Source of the DNA: Oceanobacillus chungangensis
GTDB taxonomy: Bacteria; Bacillota; Bacilli; Bacillales; Amphibacillaceae
Assembly: GCF_003369565.1 (NCBI RefSeq)
Contig: NZ_PIOD01000011.1
Location: 186,001-250,000, forward strand
Reading direction: 5' to 3'
Length of the DNA: 64,000 bases
The translations under genes and the position numbers were made by a program. This document shows, piece after piece, positions 1 through 9,448 of this stretch. A model generated the notes under the pieces. That model did not search any database and had not been told where the DNA came from. It saw only the letters and a list, made by a program, of their open reading frames with translations. Within the stretch, counting starts at the first letter, position 1, and each line of letters begins with the position of its first letter.

Positions 1-102
1 ATCAGCAAAACTTGTTTGAGCTACTTTCGGCGTAATCGACACATTTCGACTTAATTCTTGTGTTGGATTCAGCTGTGCTATATTGCTGAATATTGTATTC
101 AT
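1..102 (-). CDS. fliE: FliE, flagellar hook-basal body protein (3' part outside window)
   Basis: Reading leftwards from an ATG at 102 gives an open frame of 34 codons to the window edge, beginning MNTIFSNIAQLNPTQ. FliE is a small basal-body protein that links the MS ring to the rod. Identity rests mainly on position: it directly follows flgB and flgC, as in the Bacillus fla/che operon. An AAGGGACC-like ribosome site lies in the 15-bp gap after flgC. Only the N-terminal third is visible, so family motifs cannot be checked. Confidence 0.8.
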   Translation of the reverse strand, partial: MNTIFSNIAQLNPTQELSRNVSITPKVAQTSFAD

Positions 103-117
103 TATTTAGGTCCCTTC

Positions 118-570
118 TTATTTGCCAATTTCTAATGCCTTCATCAACATACTTTTACTAGCATTTAGTGCTGTAATATTTGCTTCATATGATCTTGTAG
201 CACTCATTAAATCTACCATTTCTTGTAAAGGGTCTACATTTGGCATTTGAACATACCCAGCTTCATCTGCATCTGGATGTGTCGGATTATAAACAACCTT
301 AAACGGCTCATCATCTTCCCTAATTTCCGAGACCGTTACATTTGATGTTGAGGCATTTTTATTCGTTGCATATTTTAAAATAGAATTAAAATTATTCTCA
401 CCAGATTCCATTACTACTAGCTTTCTTCGATAGGGTTCATACTCTCCATTCTCATTTACAGTTGCCCTTGTAGTTTGTGCATTTGCGATGTTTGAGGATA
501 CGACATCCATCCGCAATCGCTGGGTTGTTAATGCACTAGCACTTGCATTAATTGCATTAAAGATTGACAC
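118..570 (-). CDS. flgC: FlgC, flagellar proximal rod protein
   Basis: The 150-aa product is the usual FlgC length. FlgC is a proximal rod subunit of the flagellar basal body, exported by the flagellar type III apparatus. The N-terminus carries the rod/hook signature (an ASASALTTQRLRMDVVSSNIAN segment, residues about 10-31), and the C-terminus has the matching helix (MVDLMSATRSYEANITALNASKSM, about 118-141) that packs against it. It starts 2 bp after flgB, so the two are translationally linked, and fliE follows. Confidence 0.97.
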   Translation of the reverse strand: MSIFNAINASASALTTQRLRMDVVSSNIANAQTTRATVNENGEYEPYRRKLVVMESGENNFNSILKYATNKNASTSNVTVSEIREDDEPFKVVYNPTHPDADEAGYVQMPNVDPLQEMVDLMSATRSYEANITALNASKSMLMKALEIGK

Positions 571-572
571 AA

Positions 573-968
573 TTAATTACCTCCTCTTAAAACCGTTTGC
601 AGACTACTGAACTTTCCATTTATCCGGTCCACTAAACTATTATAATAAATTTGATTCTTCGCCAATTCTGCCATTTCAACATCTACATCAACATTATTAC
701 CATTATTATTGTAAGTCGTATTATTATTGGTTACTACTTGATATGGTGTGATTGTTGTTTGATTAAACGGAATGTGTTTAGAATGGGTAGTTTTTGCTTT
801 GATCGAGGATTCAAGGGTATCATTTAATACGTTTTTGAATACTACATCTTTTGATTTATAGTTCGGTGTATCGATATTCGCTAAATTAGTAGAAATAGCT
901 CGATTTTTAGTAGATGAATAATCTAGTGAATGTTCTAATTTTTGAATAGTTCCACTAAATAACCCCAT
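573..968 (-). CDS. flgB: FlgB, flagellar proximal rod protein
   Basis: The 131-aa product is the first gene of the flagellar operon here. It contributes to the proximal rod together with FlgC and FliE. The rod-protein motif is visible near residues 24-40 (STNLANIDTPNYKSKDV). The middle (about 75-95) is unusually rich in Asn and Thr. The ATG at 968 is preceded by a strong AGGAGG site. Upstream is an intergenic region of about 430 bp with a candidate promoter, and codY lies beyond it, reproducing the codY-flgB order of B. subtilis. Confidence 0.96.
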   Translation of the reverse strand: MGLFSGTIQKLEHSLDYSSTKNRAISTNLANIDTPNYKSKDVVFKNVLNDTLESSIKAKTTHSKHIPFNQTTITPYQVVTNNNTTYNNNGNNVDVDVEMAELAKNQIYYNSLVDRINGKFSSLQTVLRGGN

Positions 969-1028
969 AAAAATCTCCTCCTATTTAATTTTAAACTTAC
1001 GGTCATAAAAACCTTCTTTCATACGAAT

Positions 1029-1057
1029 ATTGTAGTTTATAAAAGTGACAAAGTCTA
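1029..1057 (-). promoter_or_regulatory. Candidate sigma-A promoter for flgB-flgC-fliE
   Basis: On the minus strand a TACAAT -10 (1029-1034) is spaced 17 bp from TAGACT (1052-1057), about 60 bp upstream of the flgB start. The -35 is poor. The B. subtilis operon also has a sigma-D promoter; I see no clear sigma-D site here. Confidence 0.4.
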
Positions 1058-1356
1058 CTGATTTTCGACAATATCTACAGATTGGAAAACAATTAGTTCT
1101 TTAGGACTGGTTTTATCATGAGTATTAAGTTCTATTTACTGTATAAACATCATCCGATAACTGATAATTGCGCTAATTTACTAGCAATTTCCAACGCTTA
1201 CACCGATATATATACGTTTAGTCCTAGTCAAATCTACTTAGAAGTAAATGTATGGAGCGGATTAACAAACATTATTAGTGAACATCGATTCAAGTGGCCA
1301 ATTAGAAATATACTTGATTAGAAAACTCATGAAGAATCTGAATACAAAGTAGATAC

Positions 1357-1394
1357 AAAAAAAGCTAGGACTCGATTTGAGTCCTAGCTTTTTT
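1357..1394 (-). terminator. Intrinsic terminator of codY (cod operon)
   Basis: Arms AAAAAAAGCTAGGACTC (1357-1373) and GAGTCCTAGCTTTTTT (1379-1394) are complementary around a 5-nt loop and begin just past the codY stop. The minus-strand transcript ends in a run of T. The other strand also has a T run, so it may act in both directions. Confidence 0.92.
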
Positions 1395-1400
1395 AATTCT

Positions 1401-2180
1401 TTATCTTGTACGTAATTTTTCAAGTTCTACTAAGAATTTATCGTTTAGCACTTTAATGTAAGTACCCTTCATACCTAATGAACGTGACTCAATAACACCA
1501 GCACTTTCCAGCTTACGCAATGCATTAACAATTACAGATCTTGTAATTCCTACTCTATCTGCAATTTTACTTGCTACTAGAAGTCCTTCATTACCGTTTA
1601 ATTCTTCAAAGATGTGATCGATTGCTTCTAATTCACTATAAGATAGTGAGCTAATTGCCATTTGTACTACAGCTTTACTTCTAGCTTCCATTTCAATTTC
1701 TTCTGTCTTTTCATGCAAGATTTCCATACCAACAACTGTTGCGCCATACTCTGCTAGTAATAGATCATCGTTGTTAAAAGTATCGTTCACTCTTCCAAGT
1801 ACAAGTGTTCCTAAACGTTCCCCACCGCCGATAATAGGAACAACTGTTGTTAAACCATTTCTAAATAAATCTTTGTTTTCAACAGGGAATACCGAATGTG
1901 TGCTATCAATATCAAGATTTGCTGTTGTTTCATAAATGCTAGAAAGTCCTTGTGTGTATTCTTCTGGGAATTGTCTTTCTTCCAGCATTTTTTTCATACG
2001 ATCGTTTTCTACTTCTTTTGTTACTGCAAACCCTAATAGCTTTCCTCTTCTGCTAAGAATGTAAATATTTCCTTCAATTACATCTCTTAAAGATGCAGAC
2101 ATATCGTTAAAATTCACCGATTTTCCTGTTGCTTTTTGTAACATTGCATTAATTTTTCTTGCGCGTTCTAGTAATTCCAT
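1401..2180 (-). CDS. codY: CodY, GTP- and branched-chain-amino-acid-sensing global repressor
   Basis: The 259-aa product matches the family length. CodY represses stationary-phase, amino-acid uptake and, in Bacillus, motility genes when GTP and isoleucine are high. The N-terminal GAF domain (about 1-155) binds branched-chain amino acids. The C-terminal winged helix-turn-helix (about 200-245, with the [19 protein letters not shown] segment) is near-identical to Bacillus CodY. It is the last gene of the xerC-hslV-hslU-codY operon, 27 bp after hslU, and is followed by a strong terminator. Confidence 0.98.
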   Translation of the reverse strand: MELLERARKINAMLQKATGKSVNFNDMSASLRDVIEGNIYILSRRGKLLGFAVTKEVENDRMKKMLEERQFPEEYTQGLSSIYETTANLDIDSTHSVFPVENKDLFRNGLTTVVPIIGGGERLGTLVLGRVNDTFNNDDLLLAEYGATVVGMEILHEKTEEIEMEARSKAVVQMAISSLSYSELEAIDHIFEELNGNEGLLVASKIADRVGITRSVIVNALRKLESAGVIESRSLGMKGTYIKVLNDKFLVELEKLRTR

Positions 2181-2207
2181 GATAATCCTCCATTCAATTG
2201 TTTCAGG

Positions 2208-3602
2208 TTATAGTATAAATTGACTTAAGTCCTTGTTTTGTACAATGTTTTGTAGTTTTTGATCAACATAATTTGGAGTTATATCAATTTTCTCCATTGT
2301 TATTTCTGGTGACTCAAATGATAAATCTTCTAACAGTTTCTCCATTATCGTGTGAAGCCTTCTGGCACCAATGTTATCTGTATCCTGATTAACTTGAAAG
2401 GCAATCTCTGCAAGCCTATCTATAGCTTCGTCTGTAAAAACAACATCTATACCTTCTGTTTTTAGTAATGCTTGATATTGTTTAATTAAAGCATTTGAAG
2501 GCTCTGTTAATATCAGTTTAAAATCCTCTACCGACAACTTCTCAAGCTCTACTCTTATAGGAAATCTCCCCTGCAGCTCAGGGATTAAATTAGAAGGTTT
2601 TACCATATGGAATGCACCCGCTGCAATAAATAACATGTGATCTGTTTTTACTGGTCCATGTTTCGTAATTACTGTCGATCCTTCTACTATGGGTAGAATA
2701 TCTCGTTGTACGCCTTCTCGTGAAACATTCGCAGTATTATCTCCCTTACTGACTACTTTATCAATTTCATCAATAAAAATGATCCCTGACTGTTCTGCAC
2801 GTTCTATCGAAATTTGTGCTACTTCTTCCATATCAACAAGCTTCTGTGCTTCTTGATGTGTTAGTACTTTTCTTGCTTCCGTTACCGGGAGTCTACGTTT
2901 CTTTTTTTTATTTGGCATAAACTGTCCAAATGCATCTTGCATATTCATGCCCATATGTTCCATTCCGGATCCTTGCAACATATCAAACATGGAAGGAGCA
3001 ACTTCTTCGATTTCTACTGTGACCATTTGGTCTTCAAGTTCTCCCAAGGCAAGTTTATGCTCAATTTGCTTTCGCTTGTTCCTTAGTTCTTCATCTTTAT
3101 CTGTTATATCATTTTCGACTTGATCAGAATCTTGATTTGAAAAAAACATTTCAAATGGATTTTTAATGCCTGCTTGTTTCTTAGTCTGTGGGACCAATAA
3201 ACTAACTAGATTTTTGTTCGCTTTTCGCAACGCTTCATCCATCACTTCATGCATTTTCTCTTCTTTAATCATTCTTACAGCCATTTCAACTAAGTCACGT
3301 ACCATCGATTCGACATCACGCCCGACGTAACCAACTTCTGTGAATTTAGTTGCCTCTACTTTTACAAATGGCGCACCAACAAGCTTCGCTAATCTTCTAG
3401 CAATCTCGGTCTTACCGACTCCTGTAGGCCCAATCATTAAAATATTCTTAGGTGTAATCTCTTCTTTAATTGCATCGTCAAGCTGTATTCTGCGATAACG
3501 ATTTCTAAGAGCAACGGCAACAGCTCTCTTTGCACTCTTTTGTCCGATGACATACTTATCCAACTGACTTACAATTTGCTTCGGAGTGTAATCAATACCC
3601 AT
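2208..3602 (-). CDS. hslU: HslU (ClpY), ATPase subunit of the HslUV protease
   Basis: This 464-aa AAA+ unfoldase forms hexamers that feed substrates to HslV. Walker A is GPTGVGKTE (about residues 57-65), Walker B is IIFIDEID (about 275-282), and the I-domain insertion lies between (about 110-240), with acidic and basic stretches. The C-terminal tail ends DLSQFIL, the type of tail that docks into HslV to activate it. It follows hslV by 21 bp and precedes codY. Confidence 0.98.
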   Translation of the reverse strand: MGIDYTPKQIVSQLDKYVIGQKSAKRAVAVALRNRYRRIQLDDAIKEEITPKNILMIGPTGVGKTEIARRLAKLVGAPFVKVEATKFTEVGYVGRDVESMVRDLVEMAVRMIKEEKMHEVMDEALRKANKNLVSLLVPQTKKQAGIKNPFEMFFSNQDSDQVENDITDKDEELRNKRKQIEHKLALGELEDQMVTVEIEEVAPSMFDMLQGSGMEHMGMNMQDAFGQFMPNKKKKRRLPVTEARKVLTHQEAQKLVDMEEVAQISIERAEQSGIIFIDEIDKVVSKGDNTANVSREGVQRDILPIVEGSTVITKHGPVKTDHMLFIAAGAFHMVKPSNLIPELQGRFPIRVELEKLSVEDFKLILTEPSNALIKQYQALLKTEGIDVVFTDEAIDRLAEIAFQVNQDTDNIGARRLHTIMEKLLEDLSFESPEITMEKIDITPNYVDQKLQNIVQNKDLSQFIL

Positions 3603-3623
3603 GCTTTAGAAAGACCTCCTTTA

Positions 3624-4169
3624 TTATTCAAGTACCTCTAAAGTAATATAATCATTTGTATATACACAAATTTCTCCAGCAACTTCCAACGCTGTTTGTG
3701 CTATTTCTTTAGCAGATAATCCGCTTGAATGTCTTACTAAGGCTCTTCCTGCACTGAGTGCATAATTACCGCCTGAACCAATTGCTAGAATTCCATCATC
3801 AGGCTCAATCACTTCTCCAGTTCCAGAAACTAAAAACATATGCTCCTTATTCATTACAATCAACATTGCTTCTAGCTTTCTAAGTACTCGATCACTCCGC
3901 CACTCTTGTGCTAGATCAACAGCGGCACGTGTTAAATTACCGTTAAAGGCTTCTAACTTTCCCTCGAATTTCTCAAATAAAGTAAAAGCATCTGCTACTG
4001 AACCAGCAAATCCCGCTAAAACTTGACCTTCAAATAGCGTCCTAACCTTCTTCGCCTTGTGTTTCATCACAACTGCATTGCCTAATGTAACTTGACCATC
4101 ACCACACATTGCGCATTGTCCATTATGTTGAATCGCAAAAATAGTAGTAGCATGCATCTCATTAGTCAA
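3624..4169 (-). CDS. hslV: HslV (ClpQ/CodW), peptidase subunit of the HslUV protease
   Basis: The 181-aa product is an N-terminal-nucleophile hydrolase related to proteasome beta subunits. The body is typical ([20 protein letters not shown], then [17 protein letters not shown]). The start reads [12 protein letters not shown], so five or six residues precede the TT pair at which the E. coli enzyme begins. B. subtilis CodW is likewise extended and uses its N-terminal Ser. Here the residue after Met is Thr, so the nucleophile is either Thr2 or a processed internal Thr. Operon partner of hslU. Confidence 0.97.
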   Translation of the reverse strand: MTNEMHATTIFAIQHNGQCAMCGDGQVTLGNAVVMKHKAKKVRTLFEGQVLAGFAGSVADAFTLFEKFEGKLEAFNGNLTRAAVDLAQEWRSDRVLRKLEAMLIVMNKEHMFLVSGTGEVIEPDDGILAIGSGGNYALSAGRALVRHSSGLSAKEIAQTALEVAGEICVYTNDYITLEVLE

Positions 4170-4193
4170 AAACGATCACCTCTTTAGTAGCAT

Positions 4194-5102
4194 TTAATCA
4201 TTTGCTCTTGGATGACTCTTCATGTACACATCTCGTAAATGATCTTTTGTTACATGAGTATAGATTTGAGTGGAAGATAAATTATCATGCCCAAGTAGTT
4301 CTTGAACAGTACGGAGATCAGCACCCTCATTTAATAAATGGGTTGCAAACGTATGCCGTAATTTATGTGGGTGTACATGAACAGTTAATGCCGCATTTTC
4401 CACCATTTTATTCAGAATAAGTCGGATACCTCTTGCAGTTAGTATTTTACCGCGTGCATTTAAAAATAGAGTGTCCGTTTCTATGTTTGATTTTTCCAGC
4501 AGCTTCTGTCTGCCTTCCTGTATGTATGTCTCCAAGGCAATTTCCGCATACCTTCCAAAAGGAACATAACGTTCTTTCCGACCTTTTCCCTTAATAAAAA
4601 TGGTGCCAATTGAAAAATCAATATCCCCAAGCTTAATGCCTTGACATTCACTTACCCTTATTCCAGTACCATATAAAGTTTCCAAGATTGCCTGATTACG
4701 TTGCCCCAAAGGCTCCGTCATATCACTTACTTCAAACAGCTTCTCTAGCTCTTCCATATATAAAAAACCTGGAATTGGTTTCGTCGTTTTAGGTAAAGTT
4801 ATTTGAATAAACGGATTGGTTTCAACTTGTTTCTCTCGTTCTATGAATTTAAAAAAACTGCGCAATGAAGAAATCTTTCTTGATACAGATCTTCTACTAA
4901 GTTTTCGATCGTATAAATTCGTCAGAAACAATCGAACAACTTGATGATTAACATCATTCAATTGATGAATTCCTTCTTGATTAAGAAAACCCAAAAAAGA
5001 ATCCAGATCATTCTGATAACACTTTACAGTATACGGAGAAGCGTTCTTTTCAATCTGTAAATATTCAACAAATGACCGATACTGAGTATAGAATTCTTCC
5101 AT
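4194..5102 (-). CDS. xerC: XerC (CodV), tyrosine recombinase for chromosome dimer resolution
   Basis: The 302-aa product has an N-terminal SAM-like core-binding domain (about 1-90) and a catalytic domain with Arg in GTGIRVSE, Lys in GKGRKER, HKLRHTFATH, LLGH and the nucleophile Tyr in QIYTHV near the C-terminus. With XerD it resolves chromosome dimers at dif. It is the first gene of the cod operon. The ATG at 5102 follows a GAGGTG ribosome site. trmFO, usually found upstream in Bacillus, is missing. Confidence 0.97.
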   Translation of the reverse strand: MEEFYTQYRSFVEYLQIEKNASPYTVKCYQNDLDSFLGFLNQEGIHQLNDVNHQVVRLFLTNLYDRKLSRRSVSRKISSLRSFFKFIEREKQVETNPFIQITLPKTTKPIPGFLYMEELEKLFEVSDMTEPLGQRNQAILETLYGTGIRVSECQGIKLGDIDFSIGTIFIKGKGRKERYVPFGRYAEIALETYIQEGRQKLLEKSNIETDTLFLNARGKILTARGIRLILNKMVENAALTVHVHPHKLRHTFATHLLNEGADLRTVQELLGHDNLSSTQIYTHVTKDHLRDVYMKSHPRAND

Positions 5103-5130
5103 TTTAGCACCTCAAAAGGACTGCGAATAA

Positions 5131-5159
5131 ATCATATCACACTAATCATGCCGATGCAA
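5131..5159 (-). promoter_or_regulatory. Sigma-A-type promoter of the xerC-hslV-hslU-codY operon
   Basis: TTGCAT (5154-5159) and TATGAT (5131-5136) on the minus strand are spaced 17 bp, with the expected start point about 20 bp before the xerC ATG. Confidence 0.6.
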
Positions 5160-5768
5160 TAAATTTGACTAAATTGCAACAAAATTCTGAATCGTAGCCA
5201 TTTTGTTTTAATGGTAGTTTCCATACGCTGTATTAATTTAGCTAATAAACTAAAATCAACCTACCAATGCGATATTATAAATCCTTGACAGTGATTAGTC
5301 AACAAATATCAGCGGTTAACCTGGTGATAAAGTGATTTAGTGAATTTTTTGTGAATCCCCACTATTTAAATGTATTACCAATTTTATAAGAATCTATTCA
5401 TAATTATCTTTATTTTGTTCCCTAAAATTAAATAAGTTAATACATTTTTATTTATTCTATGTTAACTTTTCTAAACAATGTCTTTATATAAATCGTCCCA
5501 GTTTACTTTTTCTGCAATCTATCCGGAAAAACATTTATTTAATTGGAATGGCTTTGGTTGTCGTATCATCCATTTTGGCACCATAACAAGTCAGTTGCTC
5601 AAGAAATACACTTCACCCATCTTAGAACTGGTGGGACCCACTTGTGAAGAGAGATCTCATCACCGATGTCTTTGCTCCGCTTAACCTTATGAATTCTAAG
5701 CTGTATACAACTTCAGTGTTTTTGAAATTTCTATCTGTGCCTAGTTTGTAAATTTTACCAAATTAATA

Positions 5769-5793
5769 CTGCCCATCTTTAATAGATGGGCAG
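5769..5793 (-). terminator. Probable terminator of topA
   Basis: CTGCCCATCT (5769-5778) pairs with AGATGGGCAG (5784-5793) over a 5-nt loop, eight bases past the topA stop. The following T tract is broken (TATTAATTT), so strength is uncertain. Confidence 0.7.
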
Positions 5794-5800
5794 CACCGGC

Positions 5801-7879
5801 TTAACTTTGTTCTTTTTCTTTATAGTCACAATTTGTGCATTGTACTTGTGTTTCTTTTTTATTTTTCTTCTCGACTAAAAGCGAATCACATTTCGGGCAT
5901 GGTCTAGAAATTGGTTTATCCCACGAGACAAAATCACATTCAGGGAATCGATCACACCCATAGAAAGTTCTGCGTTTCTTAGATTTACGTTCAACTACAT
6001 TTCCTTCTTTACATGTCGGACATTTAACCCCAATTTCTTTTAAAATTGGCTTCGTGTTCCGGCATTCGGGGAAATTAGAACAAGCTAGGAATTTACCATA
6101 TCTTCCCATTTTATATACCATTTCATGCCCACAATTTTCACAGTCGATTCCTGCTGGTTCATCTTTAATCTCAATTTTTTCCATTTCTTTTTCAGCAGTT
6201 TCAAGCCGCTTACTAAACCCTTGATAGAAATCATCAATGATCGTTACCCATTCACGTTTTCCGTCTTCAATTGAATCCAGATCAGCTTCCATTTTCACTG
6301 TAAAATCAACATTAATTATTTCCGGGAAAAATTCTTCCACTAATTCGTTAACGATTGTTCCAAGTTCTGTTGGAATAAATCGTTTATTATCAATCGATAC
6401 ATATCCTCTACGTTGTATCGTATCAATAGTTGGAGCATAGGTTGATGGTCTTCCAATTCCTAGTTCTTCCATTACCTGAACAAGCCTTGCTTCAGTAAAT
6501 CTTGGAGGTGGCTGTGTGAAATGTTGGTTTGGAATAATTTCTTTAGTATCAACAACCATGCCTTCTTCTAAATCAGGAAGTAGCTTATCTTCAACTTTTT
6601 TATTATCATCTGTTCCTTCGATATAGATCTTCATAAAACCTTTAAATTTGATTTTAGATCCAGTTGCACGAAACTCAACGCCATTATTGACTAAATGAAC
6701 AGTCATTGTATCCATTACTGCCGGAGACATTTGGCTAGCCAAGAATCGTTCCCAAATTAGTTTATATAAGCGAAGCTGATCATTAGACAAGATCTCTTTA
6801 AGCGAGCTAGGCTCTCTTAATACAGAGGTGGGGCGTATTGCCTCATGCGCATCCTGTGCCCCTTCTTTATTTTTTGATGGCGTACTTGTTCCAAGATATT
6901 CCTTACCATGTTTATCTAAAATAAAGCCCTTCGCTTCTTCTTTAGCTGTATCAGAAATTCGTGTTGAATCAGTACGCATATAGGTAATTAACCCTGTAAT
7001 TCCACCAGCTTTTCTACCTAGGTCTATTCCTTCATATAATTGCTGTGCAACCATCATTGTTTTTCTCGCACGAAAATTTAGTTTACGAGCTGCCTCTTGT
7101 TGTAAAGAAGATGTAATAAATGGTTTAGGTGCATTCCGCTTTCGTTCTCGTTTATTAATTTTCTCGATTTTGAATTTGTCACTTGCTAATTTCTTGGTAA
7201 TTTCCTCTACATCTGCCTCTGTTTTCAGTTCTTGTTTTTCACCATCAACACCATAGAATGAACCTTCAAACAGTTCTTTTTTATTGAGGAAGGTTCCCTC
7301 GATGGACCAGTATTCTTCTGGTTTAAAGTTTTCGATTTCCTTTTCACGATCTAAAATCATCTTAAGTGCAACTGACTGTACACGTCCGGCGCTAAGCCCT
7401 TTTTTAACCTTTTTCCAAAGTAACGGACTAATGTTGTAGCCAACTAATCGATCAAGAATACGTCTTGCCTGTTGTGCATCAACTAAATCAAGATCAATTG
7501 ATCTTGGATGTTTAAAGGACTCCTTAATCGCATCTTTTGTTATCTCATTAAAAACTACACGACATTCTGAATTTTCATCCACATTCAAAATATGTGCTAA
7601 ATGCCAGGCGATTGCTTCTCCCTCTCTGTCGGGGTCGGCTGCGAGATATATTTTTTTAGCTTTTTTAGCTGATTTCCGAAGTTCTTTTAATACTTCACCT
7701 TTTCCACGGATGGTAATATATTTTGGATTATAACTATCCTCAACATCAACACCCATCTGGCTTTTAGGCAGGTCGCGTATATGACCCATTGATGCTTTTA
7801 CTTCATATTTTTTACCTAAATAACGTTCGATTGTTTTCGCTTTTGCTGGCGATTCTACGATTACTAGATATTCCGACAT
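5801..7879 (-). CDS. topA: DNA topoisomerase I (type IA)
   Basis: The 692-aa enzyme relaxes negative supercoils. An N-terminal Toprim domain ([19 protein letters not shown], then [13 protein letters not shown]) is followed by the active-site Tyr in [12 protein letters not shown] (about residue 300) and three C-terminal four-Cys zinc modules (from about 580). I start at ATG 7879 because GGAGG lies 7 bp upstream. A longer frame reaching 7930 would begin at or before the predicted transcription start. It shares a transcription unit with dprA, which lies upstream, but has its own promoter. Confidence 0.98.
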   Translation of the reverse strand: MSEYLVIVESPAKAKTIERYLGKKYEVKASMGHIRDLPKSQMGVDVEDSYNPKYITIRGKGEVLKELRKSAKKAKKIYLAADPDREGEAIAWHLAHILNVDENSECRVVFNEITKDAIKESFKHPRSIDLDLVDAQQARRILDRLVGYNISPLLWKKVKKGLSAGRVQSVALKMILDREKEIENFKPEEYWSIEGTFLNKKELFEGSFYGVDGEKQELKTEADVEEITKKLASDKFKIEKINKRERKRNAPKPFITSSLQQEAARKLNFRARKTMMVAQQLYEGIDLGRKAGGITGLITYMRTDSTRISDTAKEEAKGFILDKHGKEYLGTSTPSKNKEGAQDAHEAIRPTSVLREPSSLKEILSNDQLRLYKLIWERFLASQMSPAVMDTMTVHLVNNGVEFRATGSKIKFKGFMKIYIEGTDDNKKVEDKLLPDLEEGMVVDTKEIIPNQHFTQPPPRFTEARLVQVMEELGIGRPSTYAPTIDTIQRRGYVSIDNKRFIPTELGTIVNELVEEFFPEIINVDFTVKMEADLDSIEDGKREWVTIIDDFYQGFSKRLETAEKEMEKIEIKDEPAGIDCENCGHEMVYKMGRYGKFLACSNFPECRNTKPILKEIGVKCPTCKEGNVVERKSKKRRTFYGCDRFPECDFVSWDKPISRPCPKCDSLLVEKKNKKETQVQCTNCDYKEKEQS

Positions 7880-7932
7880 AATAAATCCTCCCAAAATGAG
7901 GTTGACAATTAATATTTTAAAATCTTTCACTA

Positions 7933-7961
7933 ATAGTAAGGATAGAACCAGTTTTTGTCAA
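7933..7961 (-). promoter_or_regulatory. Strong sigma-A promoter of topA
   Basis: Minus strand TTGACA (7956-7961), 17-bp spacer, TACTAT (7933-7938). The predicted start near 7926 leaves a leader of about 47 nt before the topA ATG. Confidence 0.82.
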
Positions 7962-8085
7962 TCTTACTACACTTATTAATTTAACACTCATATATCTTTC
8001 TTAGTTAACTACGTTGACAATCTTGAATGCAGTTATTCATTGAGAAAGCGTGATTACCTTCTCATCTGCTAAAATATTTTTTATA

Positions 8086-8136
8086 CTTGGTTACACTTAT
8101 ATAGTAAGAAAGTTTATATACTTTCTTAACTACCAA
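8086..8136. repeat. REP-B copy B5 (partial, second hairpin only)
   Basis: This copy of the dispersed family reads ACTTGGTTACACTTATATAG, then an inverted repeat in which TAGTAAGAAAGT pairs with ACTTTCTTAACTA, ending TACCAA. The first hairpin of the full family is not recognisable here. It lies between dprA and topA. Confidence 0.7.
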
Positions 8137-8141
8137 ACATA

Positions 8142-9035
8142 TTATATAAATTGATAATTTTTTATACGAACCCAATCTTCCATAATATCTTCTGCATCCG
8201 TAACTAATTTTGCCCCATCTTGAATCAATTGATGGCATCCCTTCGTTTGAGGAACTAATGGTGAACCAGGTACTGCAAATACTTCCCTTCCTTGATCCAA
8301 AGCCTGATCAACAGTTATCAATGTACCACTTCTTTCCGTTGCTTCAATTACTAAGGTTCCAAAACTAAGTCCACTTATTATACGGTTCCTTTCCGGAAAA
8401 TGATACTTAGCAGGCGGACAATCTGGAGCGTATTCCGAGATAATTAAACCCATTTCAGTAATTTGATGAAACAATGGAAGATTTTGTTTAGGATAAACAT
8501 GATGAAATCCACCACCCAATACCGCAATGGTTTTTCCATTATTTTCAAGTGATACCTGATGCGCAAAACTATCAATTCCTTTTGCCATCCCGCTTACAAT
8601 TATCCATTGGTATTTCACTAATGGTTTAACAATATACTCAACTTTCCTCATTGCTTCATTCGTTGGGCTTCTAGTTCCAATTACACTTAATGAGGGTGTA
8701 AGCGACAATAATGATACATCACCGATAGCATATAAAACTAGTGGCGCATCTTTAATTGTATTTAACACACGCGGATAGTTCTCGTCAAGTATTGTGATAG
8801 TTTTGAAGTTTACCAAATCTGCATGTAATTGTTTGCGTATACCTACATTATGAAGGTCTTGATAGAATAATGTTGCATTTTTTATTGGTACTGAAAATAG
8901 TTGACTAATTTGTGTGGGAGATAGTGAATAGATTTGTAATAAAGAGGAATCTTGAAGGAGTATTTTTCTAATCATTCTTCTCGTCAATCCGCGACATCTA
9001 CTTATATGTATTAGCCGTTTTCGTTGCTGGGTCAA
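8142..9035 (-). CDS. dprA: DprA (Smf), DNA-processing protein
   Basis: The 297-aa product matches the B. subtilis length. DprA loads RecA on incoming single strands during natural transformation. The Rossmann-like core is clear: VIGTRSPTNEAMRKVE (about 110), IIVSGMAKGIDSFAHQ (about 138), IAVLGGGFHHVYP and SGTLITVDQALDQGREVFAVPG. There is no extra C-terminal winged helix. The start is TTG at 9035, eight bases after AAGGAAGTG; no ATG in frame fits the N-terminal domain. It follows the sucD terminator. Confidence 0.96.
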   Translation of the reverse strand: MTQQRKRLIHISRCRGLTRRMIRKILLQDSSLLQIYSLSPTQISQLFSVPIKNATLFYQDLHNVGIRKQLHADLVNFKTITILDENYPRVLNTIKDAPLVLYAIGDVSLLSLTPSLSVIGTRSPTNEAMRKVEYIVKPLVKYQWIIVSGMAKGIDSFAHQVSLENNGKTIAVLGGGFHHVYPKQNLPLFHQITEMGLIISEYAPDCPPAKYHFPERNRIISGLSFGTLVIEATERSGTLITVDQALDQGREVFAVPGSPLVPQTKGCHQLIQDGAKLVTDAEDIMEDWVRIKNYQFI

Positions 9036-9061
9036 GTTATCACTTCCTTATCATATTTATA

Positions 9062-9087
9062 AAACTGGAACCAATAGGTTCCAGTTT
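9062..9087 (-). terminator. Intrinsic terminator of sucC-sucD
   Basis: AAACTGGAACC (9062-9072) and GGTTCCAGTTT (9077-9087) form a perfect 11-bp stem with a 4-nt loop; the minus transcript then reads TTATAAAT. It lies about 360 bp from sucD, with element D between them. Confidence 0.75.
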
Positions 9088-9112
9088 ATCTATCGTACTA
9101 TATGAAGATGAT

Positions 9113-9421
9113 GTTCAAAAATCCGGTAAAAATGACACATCCATGTTTTTAGTTGGCTTGCTTTTCCTGCGTACAGGATTGTTTGCTCAAACTAAAACAG
9201 TTAAGGAACTTCTACTAAAACCGTCCGCGTTCTGTGGACAACATAGAAATCACCACTTCCTGTGAAAGACCGCTACTCAAAGAGCTCGCCGCCTCGAACT
9301 TTCGACGCCCAGGACGGGCTAGTGTCGGCGTTGCAACAAATCTTTGCGAGGGGGCGAGTAATCGCAGTCCCAGAACGTTGCATTCCTAGCCGAATCGGTC
9401 CTTTTTAACCTCTTTTTGAAC
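9113..9421. mobile_element. Element D, 309-bp MITE-like insertion between sucD and its terminator
   Basis: The ends are imperfect inverted repeats of 24 bp matching at 19 positions: 9113-9136 against 9398-9421, both opening GTTCAAAAA. The 10-bp word TCGTACTATA occurs at 9093-9102 and again at 9422-9431, directly after the right end, which may reflect a target duplication, although 10 bp separate it from the left inverted repeat. No coding frame is present. The GC-rich middle (about 9290-9375) resembles 49990-50080. Family membership outside this window is unknown to me. Confidence 0.65.
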
Positions 9422-9448
9422 TCGTACTATAAGTGCAAATCCTCAAAT

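Larger units (their letters stand above)
969..1400. other. Intergenic region between codY and flgB
   Basis: This 432-bp stretch contains the candidate flgB promoter at its left end and the codY terminator at its right end. The middle (about 1118-1321) is open on the plus strand for 67 codons, but it lacks a ribosome site and resembles nothing I recognise, so I do not call it a gene. Confidence 0.6.
5103..5800. other. 698-bp gene-free region where trmFO is expected
   Basis: Between xerC and topA I see only the xerC promoter at the left and the topA terminator at the right. The B. subtilis order has trmFO (gid) here, but no remnant of that protein can be recognised in either strand, and the space is about half of what the gene needs. 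A 68-codon plus-strand frame (5478-5684) has no ribosome site and looks accidental. Confidence 0.6.

Noticed and set aside
1040-1085. CodY box upstream of flgB
   Set aside because: The best candidate (GTCGAAAATC region) misses the AATTTTCWGAAAATT consensus at about six of fifteen positions.
1118-1321. 67-codon plus-strand frame between flgB and codY
   Set aside because: No ribosome site, no recognisable family, and it sits in a region that is non-coding in relatives.
5478-5684. 68-codon plus-strand frame in the xerC-topA gap
   Set aside because: No ribosome site; composition and residues look random; overlaps a stretch that weakly resembles repeat sequence.
5590-5690. Possible decayed MITE-A copy (minus strand GAAGTGTATTTCTTGAGC)
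   Set aside because: Only one short block matches the core; neither the partner arm nor the ends can be found, so the similarity may be chance.
5103-5800. Pseudogene of trmFO
   Set aside because: No fragment of a TrmFO-like reading frame could be recognised on the minus strand.
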